DNA from: Asaia prunellae JCM 25354
GTDB taxonomy: Bacteria; Pseudomonadota; Alphaproteobacteria; Acetobacterales; Acetobacteraceae
Direction: 5' to 3'
Length of the DNA stretch: 64,000 bases
NCBI RefSeq assembly: GCF_000613885.1
Contig: NZ_BAJV01000008.1
Location: 114,150 to 178,149, forward strand
The position numbers were made by a program, and so were the translations under genes. Positions 56,325 to 64,000 of the stretch are shown here, piece after piece. How positions within the stretch are numbered: the stretch's first letter is position 1; each line of letters opens with the position of its first letter. Below the pieces are notes generated by a model that saw only the letters and a program-made list of their open reading frames with translations, searched no databases and was not told the origin of the DNA.

Positions 56325-57817
56325 GCGTAAACTGAACTCCGTTCCTGAAGACCGATATCCTTCAGGGTGAAATGAAAGCGTTCGGCCCGGGCAGTCATCT
56401 GGCAATCAATACGCCAGTGACTACCACGGCTCTCACACCGGCGCAGCGCCGCCGAAGCGATAGCGGCACCAACCAGGGCATGGTCATCGCGTCCGGCCAG
56501 CGGCGCAAGATAAGAGGAAAGCGCTCCAAGTCCGTCCTGATCGCGAAGAATACCCGCGCCCTTCTCCATCTGCACACCAAAACTGGCCGCTCCCATCCGA
56601 ACCGGACGATCAGGATCCTGACAGGAATGACGCTCACGCGGGCTGTTATTGACATCCCAGGCTACAGACCTTCCCATAACAAAGGCCTCAAGCAGGGAGT
56701 TGCTGGCCAGACGATTGGCCCCATGCAGACCTGTGCAGGCGACCTCTCCACAAGCCCATAACCCGGAAAGACTGGCTCTACCGTGCAGATCGGTCGCAAC
56801 GCCCCCCATATGATAATGCACAGCCGGCCGCACGGGAATAAGCTCTCGATCAGGGTCGATCCCATAATGAAGACAGGAGAGAGCAATTCCAGGAAACTGT
56901 CTGGAAAAGACCCGTTTCAACCCTTTGCCTGATTTCCCGGTGCGCGCATCGAGAAAAACCTGATGCCCCTCGCTTCTGTGCCCTGCGATTGCCCGGGAGA
57001 CACGGTCGCGGGACTGCAGTTCGTCGGTAAACCGCTCACCGGTCTCATCAACCAGAACGCCCCCCGCCCCACGTACCGCTTCGCTGATCAGAGGCAAGCG
57101 CGCGCCACCGGTTTCCACATTGAGTGCAGTGGGATGGAACTGCACAAATTCCATATCAGCCAGTTGCGCTCCGGCCCGTGCCGCCGCGGCCATACCACGC
57201 CCTGTATTGCTGTTCGGGCTTGTCGCCCCGGCATAAAGCGCACCAGCTCCGCCACTAGCCAGGATACAGCTATTGGTAGGAATAAATTGCCCTGTATTGA
57301 GCCAGACTCCCCGCACTCTGCCGTCGACAGCATGAATATGTTCAAGTGTGACGCCATCCAGCACAACAATACGTGGCAGATTTCTGACCTGAGCGATCAA
57401 TGCCTGCATGATGCCCGCCCCGCTGCCATCTCCCCTCACATGGGCAATGCGCGCGCGGGAATGGGCGGCCTCAAGATGCAGGTCCAGCGTATCGCTCCCC
57501 TTGCGCGTGAACGCCACCCCCCAGCCGAGCAAGGTGTGTATGGCAGAAGGTCCAGCCCCGATAATGGTTTCGACCACCTTGCGGTCACAGAGCCCGTCAC
57601 CGGCAGCGAGCGTATCTGCAACATGCAGGGATATGCTGTCGTCATGACCAACCGCCGCAGCAAACCCGCCCTGTGCCAGCATGCTGGCCGCCTCTTCGCC
57701 AAGAGCACCTGGAGTCAGGACCACACAAGGCCGGTCAAGATGCAGGGCTGCAGAAAGTCCGGCGAGGCCGGCACCGGCAATCACCGGCCAGCCTGCAAAT
57801 CGGGTCAGCGTCATCAT
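56321..57817 (-). CDS. nadB: L-aspartate oxidase
   Basis: FAD enzyme (about 498 residues) that oxidises aspartate to iminoaspartate for quinolinate synthesis. The FAD-binding start is WPVIAGAGLAGLSAALHLDR, then GEEAASMLAQGGFAAAVGHD. Family segments include ILASGGAGALYAGATSPNSN, FVQFHPTALNVE, RPAVHYHMGGVATDLHGRAS and GLHGANRLASNSLLEAFVMG. The protein is somewhat shorter than E. coli NadB at the C terminus. Start MMTLTRF is set by GAGGG; MSGCWPSEG upstream overlaps nadA. Confidence 0.96.
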   Translation of the reverse strand: MMTLTRFAGWPVIAGAGLAGLSAALHLDRPCVVLTPGALGEEAASMLAQGGFAAAVGHDDSISLHVADTLAAGDGLCDRKVVETIIGAGPSAIHTLLGWGVAFTRKGSDTLDLHLEAAHSRARIAHVRGDGSGAGIMQALIAQVRNLPRIVVLDGVTLEHIHAVDGRVRGVWLNTGQFIPTNSCILASGGAGALYAGATSPNSNTGRGMAAAARAGAQLADMEFVQFHPTALNVETGGARLPLISEAVRGAGGVLVDETGERFTDELQSRDRVSRAIAGHRSEGHQVFLDARTGKSGKGLKRVFSRQFPGIALSCLHYGIDPDRELIPVRPAVHYHMGGVATDLHGRASLSGLWACGEVACTGLHGANRLASNSLLEAFVMGRSVAWDVNNSPRERHSCQDPDRPVRMGAASFGVQMEKGAGILRDQDGLGALSSYLAPLAGRDDHALVGAAIASAALRRCESRGSHWRIDCQMTARAERFHFTLKDIGLQERSSVYA

Positions 57818-57827
57818 GGCAAGACCC

Positions 57828-58814
57828 TCAGATGGCCAGCATCCGCTCAACCGCGCGACGTGCCTGCGGGAAGAGCTCGTCCGGAATAGTCACTTCCTCT
57901 TCCATGTTCTCCAGTGCACGGCGAATGGAAGAGAGTGTAATGCGCTTCATATGTGGGCAGAGATTACAGGGGCGTACAAATTCCACTGCCGGATTCAGGG
58001 CTGCCAGATTATCGCTCATTGAGCATTCCGTAACGAGCAGCACCTTTTTCGGCTGTCTGGTGGCTACAAATTCCATCATGCCCGCAGTGGATCCGGCATA
58101 ATCGGCTTCTGCCACCACTTCCGGCGGACATTCGGGATGGGCAAGCACCACCACACCCGGATGCATACGCCGGTATTGCCGGATCTCCAGCGGGGTGAAA
58201 CGCTCATGCACCTCGCAATGACCCGGCCATGTCAACATCTCGATGCCGGTTTCATTCTGGATATTCTGTGCCAGAAACTCATCGGGAATCATGATAACCC
58301 GCGGAACGCCCAGACTTTCAACGATTTTCCTTGCATTGCCTGAGGTGCAGCAGATATCGGTCTCAGCCTTCACCGCGACAGAGCTGTTCACATAGGTGAC
58401 TACCGGAACGCCTGGATAGGTTGCCTTGAGCGCACGGACATTCTCTGCCGTAATGGATTCCGCCAGTGAGCACCCGGCCATAGAATCAGGAATCAGGACC
58501 GTCTTCTCGGGATTCATCAGCTTCGCAGTTTCAGCCATGAAATGCACGCCTGCCATCACGATCACCTGTTCTTCCGCCCGCTGGGCCTCTCGTGCAAGCG
58601 CAAGGCTGTCCCCGCGTATATCCGAGATACAATGGAAAATCTCGGGCGTCTGATAGTTATGAGCCAGGATCACGGCATTGCGCTCACGCTTCAGACGCAG
58701 GATGGCCCGGATATCATTGGCGAAATTCTGTTCCCAGTCCTCTCGGGTCATCAGGCGGGAAACGGGCGCGTAGAGCGCGTCGCTGCGGTCTCTGACGAGG
58801 GTCATCTGATCCAT
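57828..58814 (-). CDS. nadA: Quinolinate synthase A
   Basis: [4Fe-4S] enzyme (328 residues) that condenses iminoaspartate with dihydroxyacetone phosphate to quinolinate. Motifs include NAVILAHNYQTPEIFHC, GVHFMAETAKLMNPEKTVL, and the cluster cysteines in MAGCSLAES, GHCEVHERF and RPCNLCPHMKRITL. Start MDQMTLV has GGAG eight bases upstream. An ATG twelve codons earlier falls inside the operator-like palindrome and has no ribosome site, so I reject it. It is the first gene of the NAD operon, 128 bases after the regulator gene. Confidence 0.96.
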   Translation of the reverse strand: MDQMTLVRDRSDALYAPVSRLMTREDWEQNFANDIRAILRLKRERNAVILAHNYQTPEIFHCISDIRGDSLALAREAQRAEEQVIVMAGVHFMAETAKLMNPEKTVLIPDSMAGCSLAESITAENVRALKATYPGVPVVTYVNSSVAVKAETDICCTSGNARKIVESLGVPRVIMIPDEFLAQNIQNETGIEMLTWPGHCEVHERFTPLEIRQYRRMHPGVVVLAHPECPPEVVAEADYAGSTAGMMEFVATRQPKKVLLVTECSMSDNLAALNPAVEFVRPCNLCPHMKRITLSSIRRALENMEEEVTIPDELFPQARRAVERMLAI

Positions 58815-58831
58815 GAGATCTTCTCCGCTGG

Positions 58832-58852
58832 TTATGCTCTCATTGAGCATAA
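58832..58852. promoter_or_regulatory. Palindromic operator candidate for the nad operon
   Basis: TTATGCTC (58832-58839) and GAGCATAA (58845-58852) are exact reverse complements with a five-base centre. The site lies 18-38 bases before the nadA ATG, just downstream of a Nudix-related regulator gene. Control by that regulator is inference. Confidence 0.65.
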
Positions 58853-58941
58853 TGGAGGCAAGGTTATTAGCATGTCTACATTGGGATGGAGCATTCCGAT
58901 TTCAAAACCACAATCTCGTGATGCCGATCGGCAAAACAGGG

Positions 58942-59829
58942 TCAGATCGAGCGCGCAATCGGAAGTTTGGACCCCATGAGATGCCGCGTACCGATTACAG
59001 TCCCCCTGAACCGGTACAGCCTTGCCGGACGCCCCTGAAGCTGCGTCTCAGCCTCACCGGTCTCCTCGACCAGATCCTGTGCCAGGATCAGCCTGCGGAA
59101 GTTCTGCTTGTGCAGTGGACGGCCTGCAATCGCCTCTACTGTGCGTTGCAGCTGCCAGAGCGTGAAGGTCTCAGGCATCAACTCGAACACGACGGGGCGA
59201 TAGCGTATCTTTGCTCTCAGCCTTGCGAGAGCTGTGGCCAGAATACGCCGCCGATCTGACGGCATACAACGCCCGGGAACAAGCCAAGGGGCATGATGGC
59301 GTGATTCCGGCAGAAGTCCCGCTTCCCAGAGCAGTTCGTAACGATGGAGAACCAGCTCGTCATTCCAGGGCTGACCATCGAGGCCGAAAGTTTCTGCACA
59401 GCGCCACAAACGCGCTGCATCACGCCCGGCCCATTGCAGCAATGCACGACCGATCTCTGCATCGAGCTGGTCCGCCCCCTGCTCGCGCCGGTTCTCCCAG
59501 GGGAAATACTCATACAACCCGCGCCATCCCTCCTGGGTCTCGCCAAGCCTTGTAAGCCCCATATAGGAAATACGAATCAACCGCGGATGATCACGCCCGC
59601 CAATATCAGCACCGGTCGCTTCGGCAAAGGTATAGAGCTGTTCTATATGCCCCAGATGACACTGGGTCTGCTGCTCTATCCAGAGCCGCATGCCACGTTG
59701 CAGGGAACGATGAGCGGTCTCAAGCGGACCGGAGGGAAGATTGCGCCCCTGATCGAGCGTCAGGACCAGAGGCATTTCATCCTGCACCGCAATGAGAACC
59801 GCCACAAGTTCGGACCGGATGTGATTCAT
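58942..59829 (-). CDS. Nudix-related NAD regulator (NadQ/NrtR type)
   Basis: A 295-residue transcriptional regulator with a Nudix-like effector domain and a C-terminal winged helix. The N-terminal part begins VAVLIAVQDEMPLVLTLDQG and contains YFPWENRREQGADQLDAEIG. The DNA-binding part is ELMPETFTLWQLQRTVEAIA then GRPLHKQNFRRLILAQDLVEE, the NrtR-like recognition segment, and ends ARLYRFRG. Such regulators sense NAD-pathway metabolites and repress nad genes. The alphaproteobacterial form is NadQ (COG4111-like). Its ATG overlaps the stop of the NuoB-like gene. It lies directly upstream of nadABC on the same strand. Confidence 0.82.
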   Translation of the reverse strand: MNHIRSELVAVLIAVQDEMPLVLTLDQGRNLPSGPLETAHRSLQRGMRLWIEQQTQCHLGHIEQLYTFAEATGADIGGRDHPRLIRISYMGLTRLGETQEGWRGLYEYFPWENRREQGADQLDAEIGRALLQWAGRDAARLWRCAETFGLDGQPWNDELVLHRYELLWEAGLLPESRHHAPWLVPGRCMPSDRRRILATALARLRAKIRYRPVVFELMPETFTLWQLQRTVEAIAGRPLHKQNFRRLILAQDLVEETGEAETQLQGRPARLYRFRGTVIGTRHLMGSKLPIARSI

Positions 59830-60308
59830 GCCGAGACCACACGGCCGGTGGTCAGCAGCAACAATCCACGCAGGATTTCAGCCGGAGCAGGCGGACATCC
59901 CTGCAAGGCAACATCACAATGCTGCATACCGGCAAGACCGGCTTCCATAATGCCCCCCAGAATTGCATAATTCGTCCCGAAGGGTCCCTTGCCCAGCGCA
60001 CAATCACCGATTGCGACAACCCCCTTGGGCGAAGGCATGGCCGCCCAGCGTTCCTGAACTGCAGGCAACATCGCGCGCGTGATCACACCGACAACAAAAA
60101 GAAGTTCAGCGTCATGCGGCGTATCAACAAAGCGGATATCGTGACGCGCCAGATCATAGGCCGCCCCCTGTAGCGCATTGGTCTCGGTCAGGCATCCGTC
60201 ACATCCACCGCCCGCGACAACATGCAATGCCAAAGGACGCGGCGCTGTCGGCAGAGCGCTTCGGGACCGCCAGCGATGGGCGTCCAGCAACGCACGCAGG
60301 TAAATCAT
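59826..60308 (-). CDS. NuoB-like iron-sulfur subunit (20 kDa family)
   Basis: A 160-residue protein of the complex I 20-kDa / [NiFe]-hydrogenase small-subunit family. The four conserved cysteines of the proximal [4Fe-4S] cluster are present: two in GGGCDGCLTE, one in AIGDCALGKGPFG and one in LQGCPPAPAEIL. The CxxC spacing is hydrogenase-like rather than the CC pair of NuoB. No large subunit or membrane subunits are beside it. Its stop overlaps the start of the NAD regulator (ATGA), so the two are made from one message. The role is unknown; a redox sensing or accessory function is a guess. Confidence 0.8.
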   Translation of the reverse strand: MIYLRALLDAHRWRSRSALPTAPRPLALHVVAGGGCDGCLTETNALQGAAYDLARHDIRFVDTPHDAELLFVVGVITRAMLPAVQERWAAMPSPKGVVAIGDCALGKGPFGTNYAILGGIMEAGLAGMQHCDVALQGCPPAPAEILRGLLLLTTGRVVSA

Positions 60309-60523
60309 GAATTAATCCGCTCGTCTGATTCGCCCCGGATATCACCACAAACACCACTGCCGAAAAACCCCCGTCTGTCCTGTATCCCCGCCTGCCCCTC
60401 ACCTCAGCTTTCAGCCCGGACAAAAAGCGAAAGAAGATTTCAGACGGTTGCCGTTCAATGCAAATCGTATGATCTCGTCGTTTTGCCCATGACGATATGA
60501 GGAAGTTGCGGTAAGCCCGGAAC

Positions 60524-61330
60524 ATGACTCTCAGCCCTGTCCTTCCCTTTGATGCCAATACCTTGCTCGCCCTTGCTGCCAGACTGGCAGAGGAGGCTGC
60601 AACGCTCATCAATGATATCCGCCACCGTGGATTCGAGACGATCATCAAGGCCGACAGATCTCCGGTGACCGAAGCCGACCAAGCAGCAGAACGCTATATT
60701 CTGTCAGGACTCCGTTCAGCGACGCCGGACATTCCGGCTATCGGGGAAGAGGAAGTAGCCAACGGGCTGTTTGTCGAACCAGGAGAGACCTACTGGCTGG
60801 TCGATCCGCTTGATGGCACACGGGAGTTTGCTGCAGGTCGCGATGATTTCACCGTCAATATAGGCCTCGTTCACAATAACAGGGCTGTTCTGGGCGCCAT
60901 GTCCCTGCCAGCCTATGATCAGCTTTATACAGGACTGATTGGCAAAGGTGCCTGGCGCCGTGACCGAAACGGCCATGGCGAAATTACCGCCGTATTGCCA
61001 CCAGAAAGCGGGTTGCGCATTCTGGCTTCACGTCATTATGCCGACGATCCTCGTCTGAAAGAATGGCTGGCAGGCCGCAAGGTCGGCTCTCTGGGCAATA
61101 TCGGATCTGCTGCGAAGTTTGTTCGTATCGCAGAAGGCGCTGCCGATTTCTATCCTCGCCTGGGCCCGACCATGGAATGGGACACAGCCGCCCCTCAGGC
61201 TATAGTCGAAGCCGCTGGAGGGCATGTTCTTGACGAGCAGGGGAAACCTCTCAGATACGGCAAGCCAGGCTGGTTCAATCCCCCTTTCCTGTGCACCGGT
61301 CGCCAGCCAGCGGGAGCGCATGACGCATGA
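60524..61330 (+). CDS. cysQ: 3'(2'),5'-bisphosphate nucleotidase CysQ
   Basis: A 268-residue lithium-sensitive phosphatase of the inositol-monophosphatase superfamily. It hydrolyses PAP (and PAPS), by-products of sulfate assimilation. Metal-site motifs are readable: DRSPVTEADQAAERYI, PAIGEEE, YWLVDPLDGTREFAAG and PTMEWDTAAPQAIVEAAGG. It is the first gene of an overlapping rightward group; its stop overlaps the tsaC start. There is about 215 bases of divergent space to the NuoB-like gene. Confidence 0.93.
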   Translation: MTLSPVLPFDANTLLALAARLAEEAATLINDIRHRGFETIIKADRSPVTEADQAAERYILSGLRSATPDIPAIGEEEVANGLFVEPGETYWLVDPLDGTREFAAGRDDFTVNIGLVHNNRAVLGAMSLPAYDQLYTGLIGKGAWRRDRNGHGEITAVLPPESGLRILASRHYADDPRLKEWLAGRKVGSLGNIGSAAKFVRIAEGAADFYPRLGPTMEWDTAAPQAIVEAAGGHVLDEQGKPLRYGKPGWFNPPFLCTGRQPAGAHDA

Positions 61331-62334
61331 CTAAAATTCTCAAGGCCGACCCCGATGCCATTGCCCGCGCTGCTGCCCTGCTCCTTGAGGGCAAGCTGGT
61401 CGCCTTCGGCACCGAAACCGTCTATGGGCTCGGCGCCCTCGCAACGTCGAACACAGCGGTTGCCCATATCTTTGCCGCCAAGAACCGGCCTCGTTTCAAC
61501 CCGCTGATCAGCCATTTCGCCAGCTCCCAGGCCGCGTTCGCCCATGTCGAACCGACCGATCTGGCTTATCGCCTTGCCGAAAAATTCTGGCCAGGGCCAC
61601 TGACCATGATCCTGCCGCGCAAGAGCGGATCAACGATCTGCGATCTTGCCACGGCAGGTCTGCCAACCATTGCGGTGCGTGTGCCTCGCGGCAAAACTGC
61701 ACTTGCCTTGCTTGAGGCCGTGGGGGAACCCGTGGCAGCCCCCTCGGCTAATCCTTCCGGTCGTGTCAGTCCTTCAGATGCTTTCCACGTTTTGCGGAAC
61801 ATGCACGGACGCGTCGACGCCATTCTTGATTCAGGCCCCTGTTCGGTCGGACTGGAAAGCACGGTCATTGATCTGTCGCGGGAGGTACCCTTTCTGCTGC
61901 GTCCGGGCGGGATTACTCTGGAGCAGCTCGAAACCATCTGTGGTACAATACGCAACCCTGATGACTACGCGACCAAACTCCCGTCATCTCCAGGTATGCT
62001 GGCGTCACACTATGCGCCCGGTTTGATGGTACGCCTGAATGCCGAGACAGTCGATCAAAACGAAGCGCTTCTGGCCTTTGGCGCCACACTGCCAGGTGCT
62101 GGCCTGGTCTATAATCTCAGCGAGTCAGGCGATCTTGAAGAGGCCGCTGCCCGCCTCTTTGCCGGACTGCGCTTTCTGGACGGTGAAGGACAGCGTCGAG
62201 GATTGCAGACCATTGCCGCCATGCCCGTTCCGCGCCACGGGCTGGGCCTAGCCATTCTCGATCGTCTGCGCCGTGCTGCGAGTCCACGCCCTGTGGCAGG
62301 CGGCGATGACGATCTGGAGAGCATGATCGGCTGA
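61327..62334 (+). CDS. tsaC: L-threonylcarbamoyladenylate synthase (Sua5 type)
   Basis: A 335-residue YrdC/Sua5 protein that makes threonylcarbamoyl-AMP for the t6A37 tRNA modification. The YrdC domain shows LVAFGTETVYGLGALATSNT, AKNRPRFNPLISHF, KFWPGPLTMILPRK, and VAAPSANPSGRVSP. LESTVIDLSREVPFLLRPGG ends it. A C-terminal Sua5 domain follows a linker with SPGMLASHYAP. This is the two-domain Sua5 form rather than the short TsaC. It overlaps cysQ at its start and the 43-aa gene at its stop. Confidence 0.96.
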   Translation: MTKILKADPDAIARAAALLLEGKLVAFGTETVYGLGALATSNTAVAHIFAAKNRPRFNPLISHFASSQAAFAHVEPTDLAYRLAEKFWPGPLTMILPRKSGSTICDLATAGLPTIAVRVPRGKTALALLEAVGEPVAAPSANPSGRVSPSDAFHVLRNMHGRVDAILDSGPCSVGLESTVIDLSREVPFLLRPGGITLEQLETICGTIRNPDDYATKLPSSPGMLASHYAPGLMVRLNAETVDQNEALLAFGATLPGAGLVYNLSESGDLEEAAARLFAGLRFLDGEGQRRGLQTIAAMPVPRHGLGLAILDRLRRAASPRPVAGGDDDLESMIG

Positions 62335-62465
62335 TGTCCGGCTCGTTCGACCCCAAGGAACTCAAGGTTCTCTCGGATATTCTTGCCCTTGTTCTCGAAG
62401 AGCAGGAAGGGCAGTCCGTAGCGGCGCTCAACGCGCTGCGCTCGCGGGCGAAAAAAGCGGCATGA
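62334..62465 (+). CDS. 43-aa hypothetical protein
   Basis: A small ORF (MSGSFDPKELKVLSDILALV through LRSRAKKAA) whose ATG overlaps the tsaC stop by one base and whose stop overlaps the start of the next gene (ATGA). The tight overlaps on both sides and the ordinary composition suggest a translated gene. The first half is predicted helical with a basic C terminus. No family is recognised. Confidence 0.65.
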   Translation: MSGSFDPKELKVLSDILALVLEEQEGQSVAALNALRSRAKKAA

Positions 62466-62869
62466 CCGGAGGCGCGTTGAAAAACCTTTTCGTCGCCATC
62501 GCCCCCAACCCGCCGCCTCGTGCAAAACCCAGAACATCACGCACGACAAAACCCGCAGAGAACAGCGCTGATACGCTGGCAGCGCGTCAACAGATCGTAA
62601 CGCTCACCAATAATCTGCGTCAGATGGACCTCGAGCTGCGCAATTCCCGAGCAAGACTCGAAGCCGTGCGCTCGGAGCTCTTTCAGACACAACAATCGCG
62701 GGCAGAATTGCAGTCAAAACTCCTGACTCGCGAAGCGCGCAGACCTTATTTCAGCGTTCTCATCTGGTGCGGGTTTGCTGCTGGTATTCTGATCGGCATC
62801 GCCGGAACACAGTTCGTTCATTCCATCACGGACACACCACACGTGGATCGTTCGATTTATCTACGTTAA
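62462..62869 (+). CDS. Coiled-coil, single-TM hypothetical protein
   Basis: A 135-residue protein. A basic, proline-rich N terminus is followed by a heptad-like helical stretch of about 55 residues (VTLTNNLRQMDLELRNSRAR, LEAVRSELFQTQQSRAELQS). One membrane segment comes next (YFSVLIWCGFAAGILIGIAG), then a short external tail. This topology suggests a membrane-tethered coiled coil. It is last in the cysQ-tsaC group. The function is unknown. Confidence 0.65.
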   Translation: MTGGALKNLFVAIAPNPPPRAKPRTSRTTKPAENSADTLAARQQIVTLTNNLRQMDLELRNSRARLEAVRSELFQTQQSRAELQSKLLTREARRPYFSVLIWCGFAAGILIGIAGTQFVHSITDTPHVDRSIYLR

Positions 62870-63550
62870 TCTCAGTGGAGATAAATCCCCAAAGAGAGAT
62901 GCAGATACCCTGCACCATCTCCATATATTATTGTCATAAATGATAATGATGCATATTTTCTGTATTTATTATTTGATAACCACGTAAATTGGCTTTCCAT
63001 TTCGTTCCAGGGTTCATGAATTGCTGATATTAGCCTCTACGAGCCCCCTCTCAGCCCCTATTCTCAAAAGACAGCATTAAGAACGATAATTCCAAGACAG
63101 AATAATATACCGGAATATTTATAAAAATATATAAATACAGTTATATGCATATTATAATTTATATAATATTATAAATGCACATTTCTCATACTCATATCAT
63201 TACTTTAATTTATTGAGAAAAATTTTGTAACTCTACGAACAGACATTCTGTAGTAACACAAACGAGAACGAAAGACGGCATTTCGGTATCAGATATCCGA
63301 AACGACACCATTCCGCCTTTCGGCAAGCGTTTGAAAAAACCTACCCTTGCGTCTGAGTTGAGGTATCAGGCGATACAGGAGACAGAAAACATCTTCAAAT
63401 ACAGAGTGAATATTATCTGTAAAAATATAGAAATATAAAGTAGTTGTGAAAATTTTTTGCTGATTATTTATCTTGTTGCAGTTTTTTTTGGTTGTTGAAT
63501 AAAGTTATGAGCCAGTAGAAAACCAGCACTTCGAGGAGGAAAGAAGAACA
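62870..63550. other. AT-rich intergenic stretch
   Basis: About 680 bases with no gene. From roughly 62930 to 63500 it is far more AT-rich than the rest of the window, with runs of A and T and repeated ATATAA/TATAAT words near 63120-63180. It lies directly before the large repetitive ORF and probably holds its promoter and a long 5' leader. TTGCAG near 63475 and ATAAAG near 63500 could be -35/-10, weakly. AGGAGG is at 63534-63539. Confidence 0.5.
63269..63322. repeat. Nested inverted repeat in the AT-rich leader
   Basis: The outer arms CGAAAGACGG (63269-63278) and CCGCCTTTCG (63313-63322) pair with one mismatch. The inner arms TTTCGG (63281-63286) and CCGAAA (63297-63302) pair perfectly. It is the only GC-rich island in the AT-rich leader. 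Confidence 0.45.
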
Positions 63551-64000
63551 ATGGCTGGATCTGTAGGGTATCTTCCGACAACGCTCACCAATGTCTATAT
63601 CTATACGCTGAATGCCGATGGCACCGTCGCTGCACAGAATGGCAACGCAGCCATCGGTCCCCTTACGGCAAGCTATGACGGCAAGACCTGGACATACAAA
63701 GATGCCAGCGGCAAGGTCATACTCAGCGGGCAGAATACAACCACCGGCTCCTACCAGACCGAAAACGGCTTCATCTCCTATAATCCCAGCACCGGATATA
63801 CCCTCGTCAGCAATGACAAGATCACCGACCCCTCATCAGTAAAATGGTCCAACCAGTCAGGTGCCGTACCCGGATCAACCGCTTACCCGTCTTTCGCAGG
63901 CGCCAGCACATCTGTGAAAATCATCGATTCCTCGGGGACAAGTTCCGTCTCTTACGATCGGGTATCCGGCGGCGTTACTGCCCAGGGTTCGTATGATGCC
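63551..64000 (+). CDS. Repetitive surface or secreted protein, 5' part only
   Basis: An open frame of 150 codons from an ATG after AGGAGG to the window edge, with no stop. It starts MAGSVGYLPTTLTNVYIYTL and is rich in Ser, Thr, Gly, Tyr and Asn, with beta-strand-like repeats (ASYDGKTWTYKDASGKVI, GSYQTENGFISYNPSTGYTL). There is no N-terminal signal peptide, which fits type I secretion or a self-assembling surface layer. The composition resembles acetic acid bacterial adhesins or Hint-domain secreted proteins, but no domain can be confirmed from this fragment. Confidence 0.6.
   Translation, partial: MAGSVGYLPTTLTNVYIYTLNADGTVAAQNGNAAIGPLTASYDGKTWTYKDASGKVILSGQNTTTGSYQTENGFISYNPSTGYTLVSNDKITDPSSVKWSNQSGAVPGSTAYPSFAGASTSVKIIDSSGTSSVSYDRVSGGVTAQGSYDA

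Noticed and set aside
58815..58850. Alternative nadA start at 58850
   Set aside because: It has no ribosome site and falls within the palindrome. The ATG at 58814 has GGAG eight bases upstream.

Overview
The window comes from a moderately GC-rich alphaproteobacterium. The best guess is an acetic acid bacterium (Acetobacteraceae, Asaia/Gluconobacter-like). This rests on the mreBCD-mrdA-rodA order, a long-chain polyol dehydrogenase beside a TonB receptor, a Kup transporter, and a Nudix-related NAD regulator next to nadABC. It is inferred from protein character, not from a search. Nearly all of it is chromosomal housekeeping DNA. No insertion sequence, CRISPR array, rRNA or prophage was seen.

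Layout. 0-4.5 kb: end of a MetE-type methionine synthase, a secreted hypothetical protein, glyQ-glyS. 4.5-8.5 kb: extradiol-dioxygenase-like protein and a coupled FAD protein / DUF202 / LysR operon behind a perfect palindrome. 8.6-14.4 kb: rod-shape operon mreB-mreC-mreD-mrdA-rodA. 14.8-15.5 kb: tandem glycine-zipper lipoproteins. 15.7-21.8 kb: leuA with a candidate leucine leader peptide, a cell-wall amidase, RNase E. 21.9-35.3 kb: membrane LytTR protein, secreted hydrolase, xseA, purD, an unannotated 24-aa basic protein, acyltransferase, peptide-binding protein, SCO1-like protein, polA, lipoprotein hydrolase. 35.4-42 kb: tRNA-Arg and an accessory block with a GlcG-like protein, a guanidinium exporter under a guanidine-II riboswitch, a DUF2252 protein and two permeases. 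42-48.8 kb: flippase plus glycosyltransferase, Kup, HerA-like ATPase. 48.8-55.2 kb: flavoprotein, mannitol-type dehydrogenase, thioredoxin-like protein, TonB receptor. 55.4-60.3 kb: NuoB-like protein, NAD regulator, nadA-nadB-nadC with an operator-like palindrome. 60.5-62.9 kb: cysQ-tsaC and two small genes in overlapping frames. 62.9-64 kb: an AT-rich stretch and the start of a repetitive, probably surface or secreted protein that runs off the window.

A dominant technical feature is at least nineteen frame breaks in seventeen genes, including glyQ, polA, mreC, mrdA and kup. Nearly all are repaired by adding one base to a short homopolymer, so I read them as sequencing errors and annotate each gene across the break.

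The clearest regulatory element is the guanidine-II riboswitch upstream of gdx. The NAD cluster, in which a regulator is coupled to an iron-sulfur subunit and a palindrome sits at nadA, is the most interesting gene association. The 24-aa basic ORF and the AT-rich leader are the least explained items.
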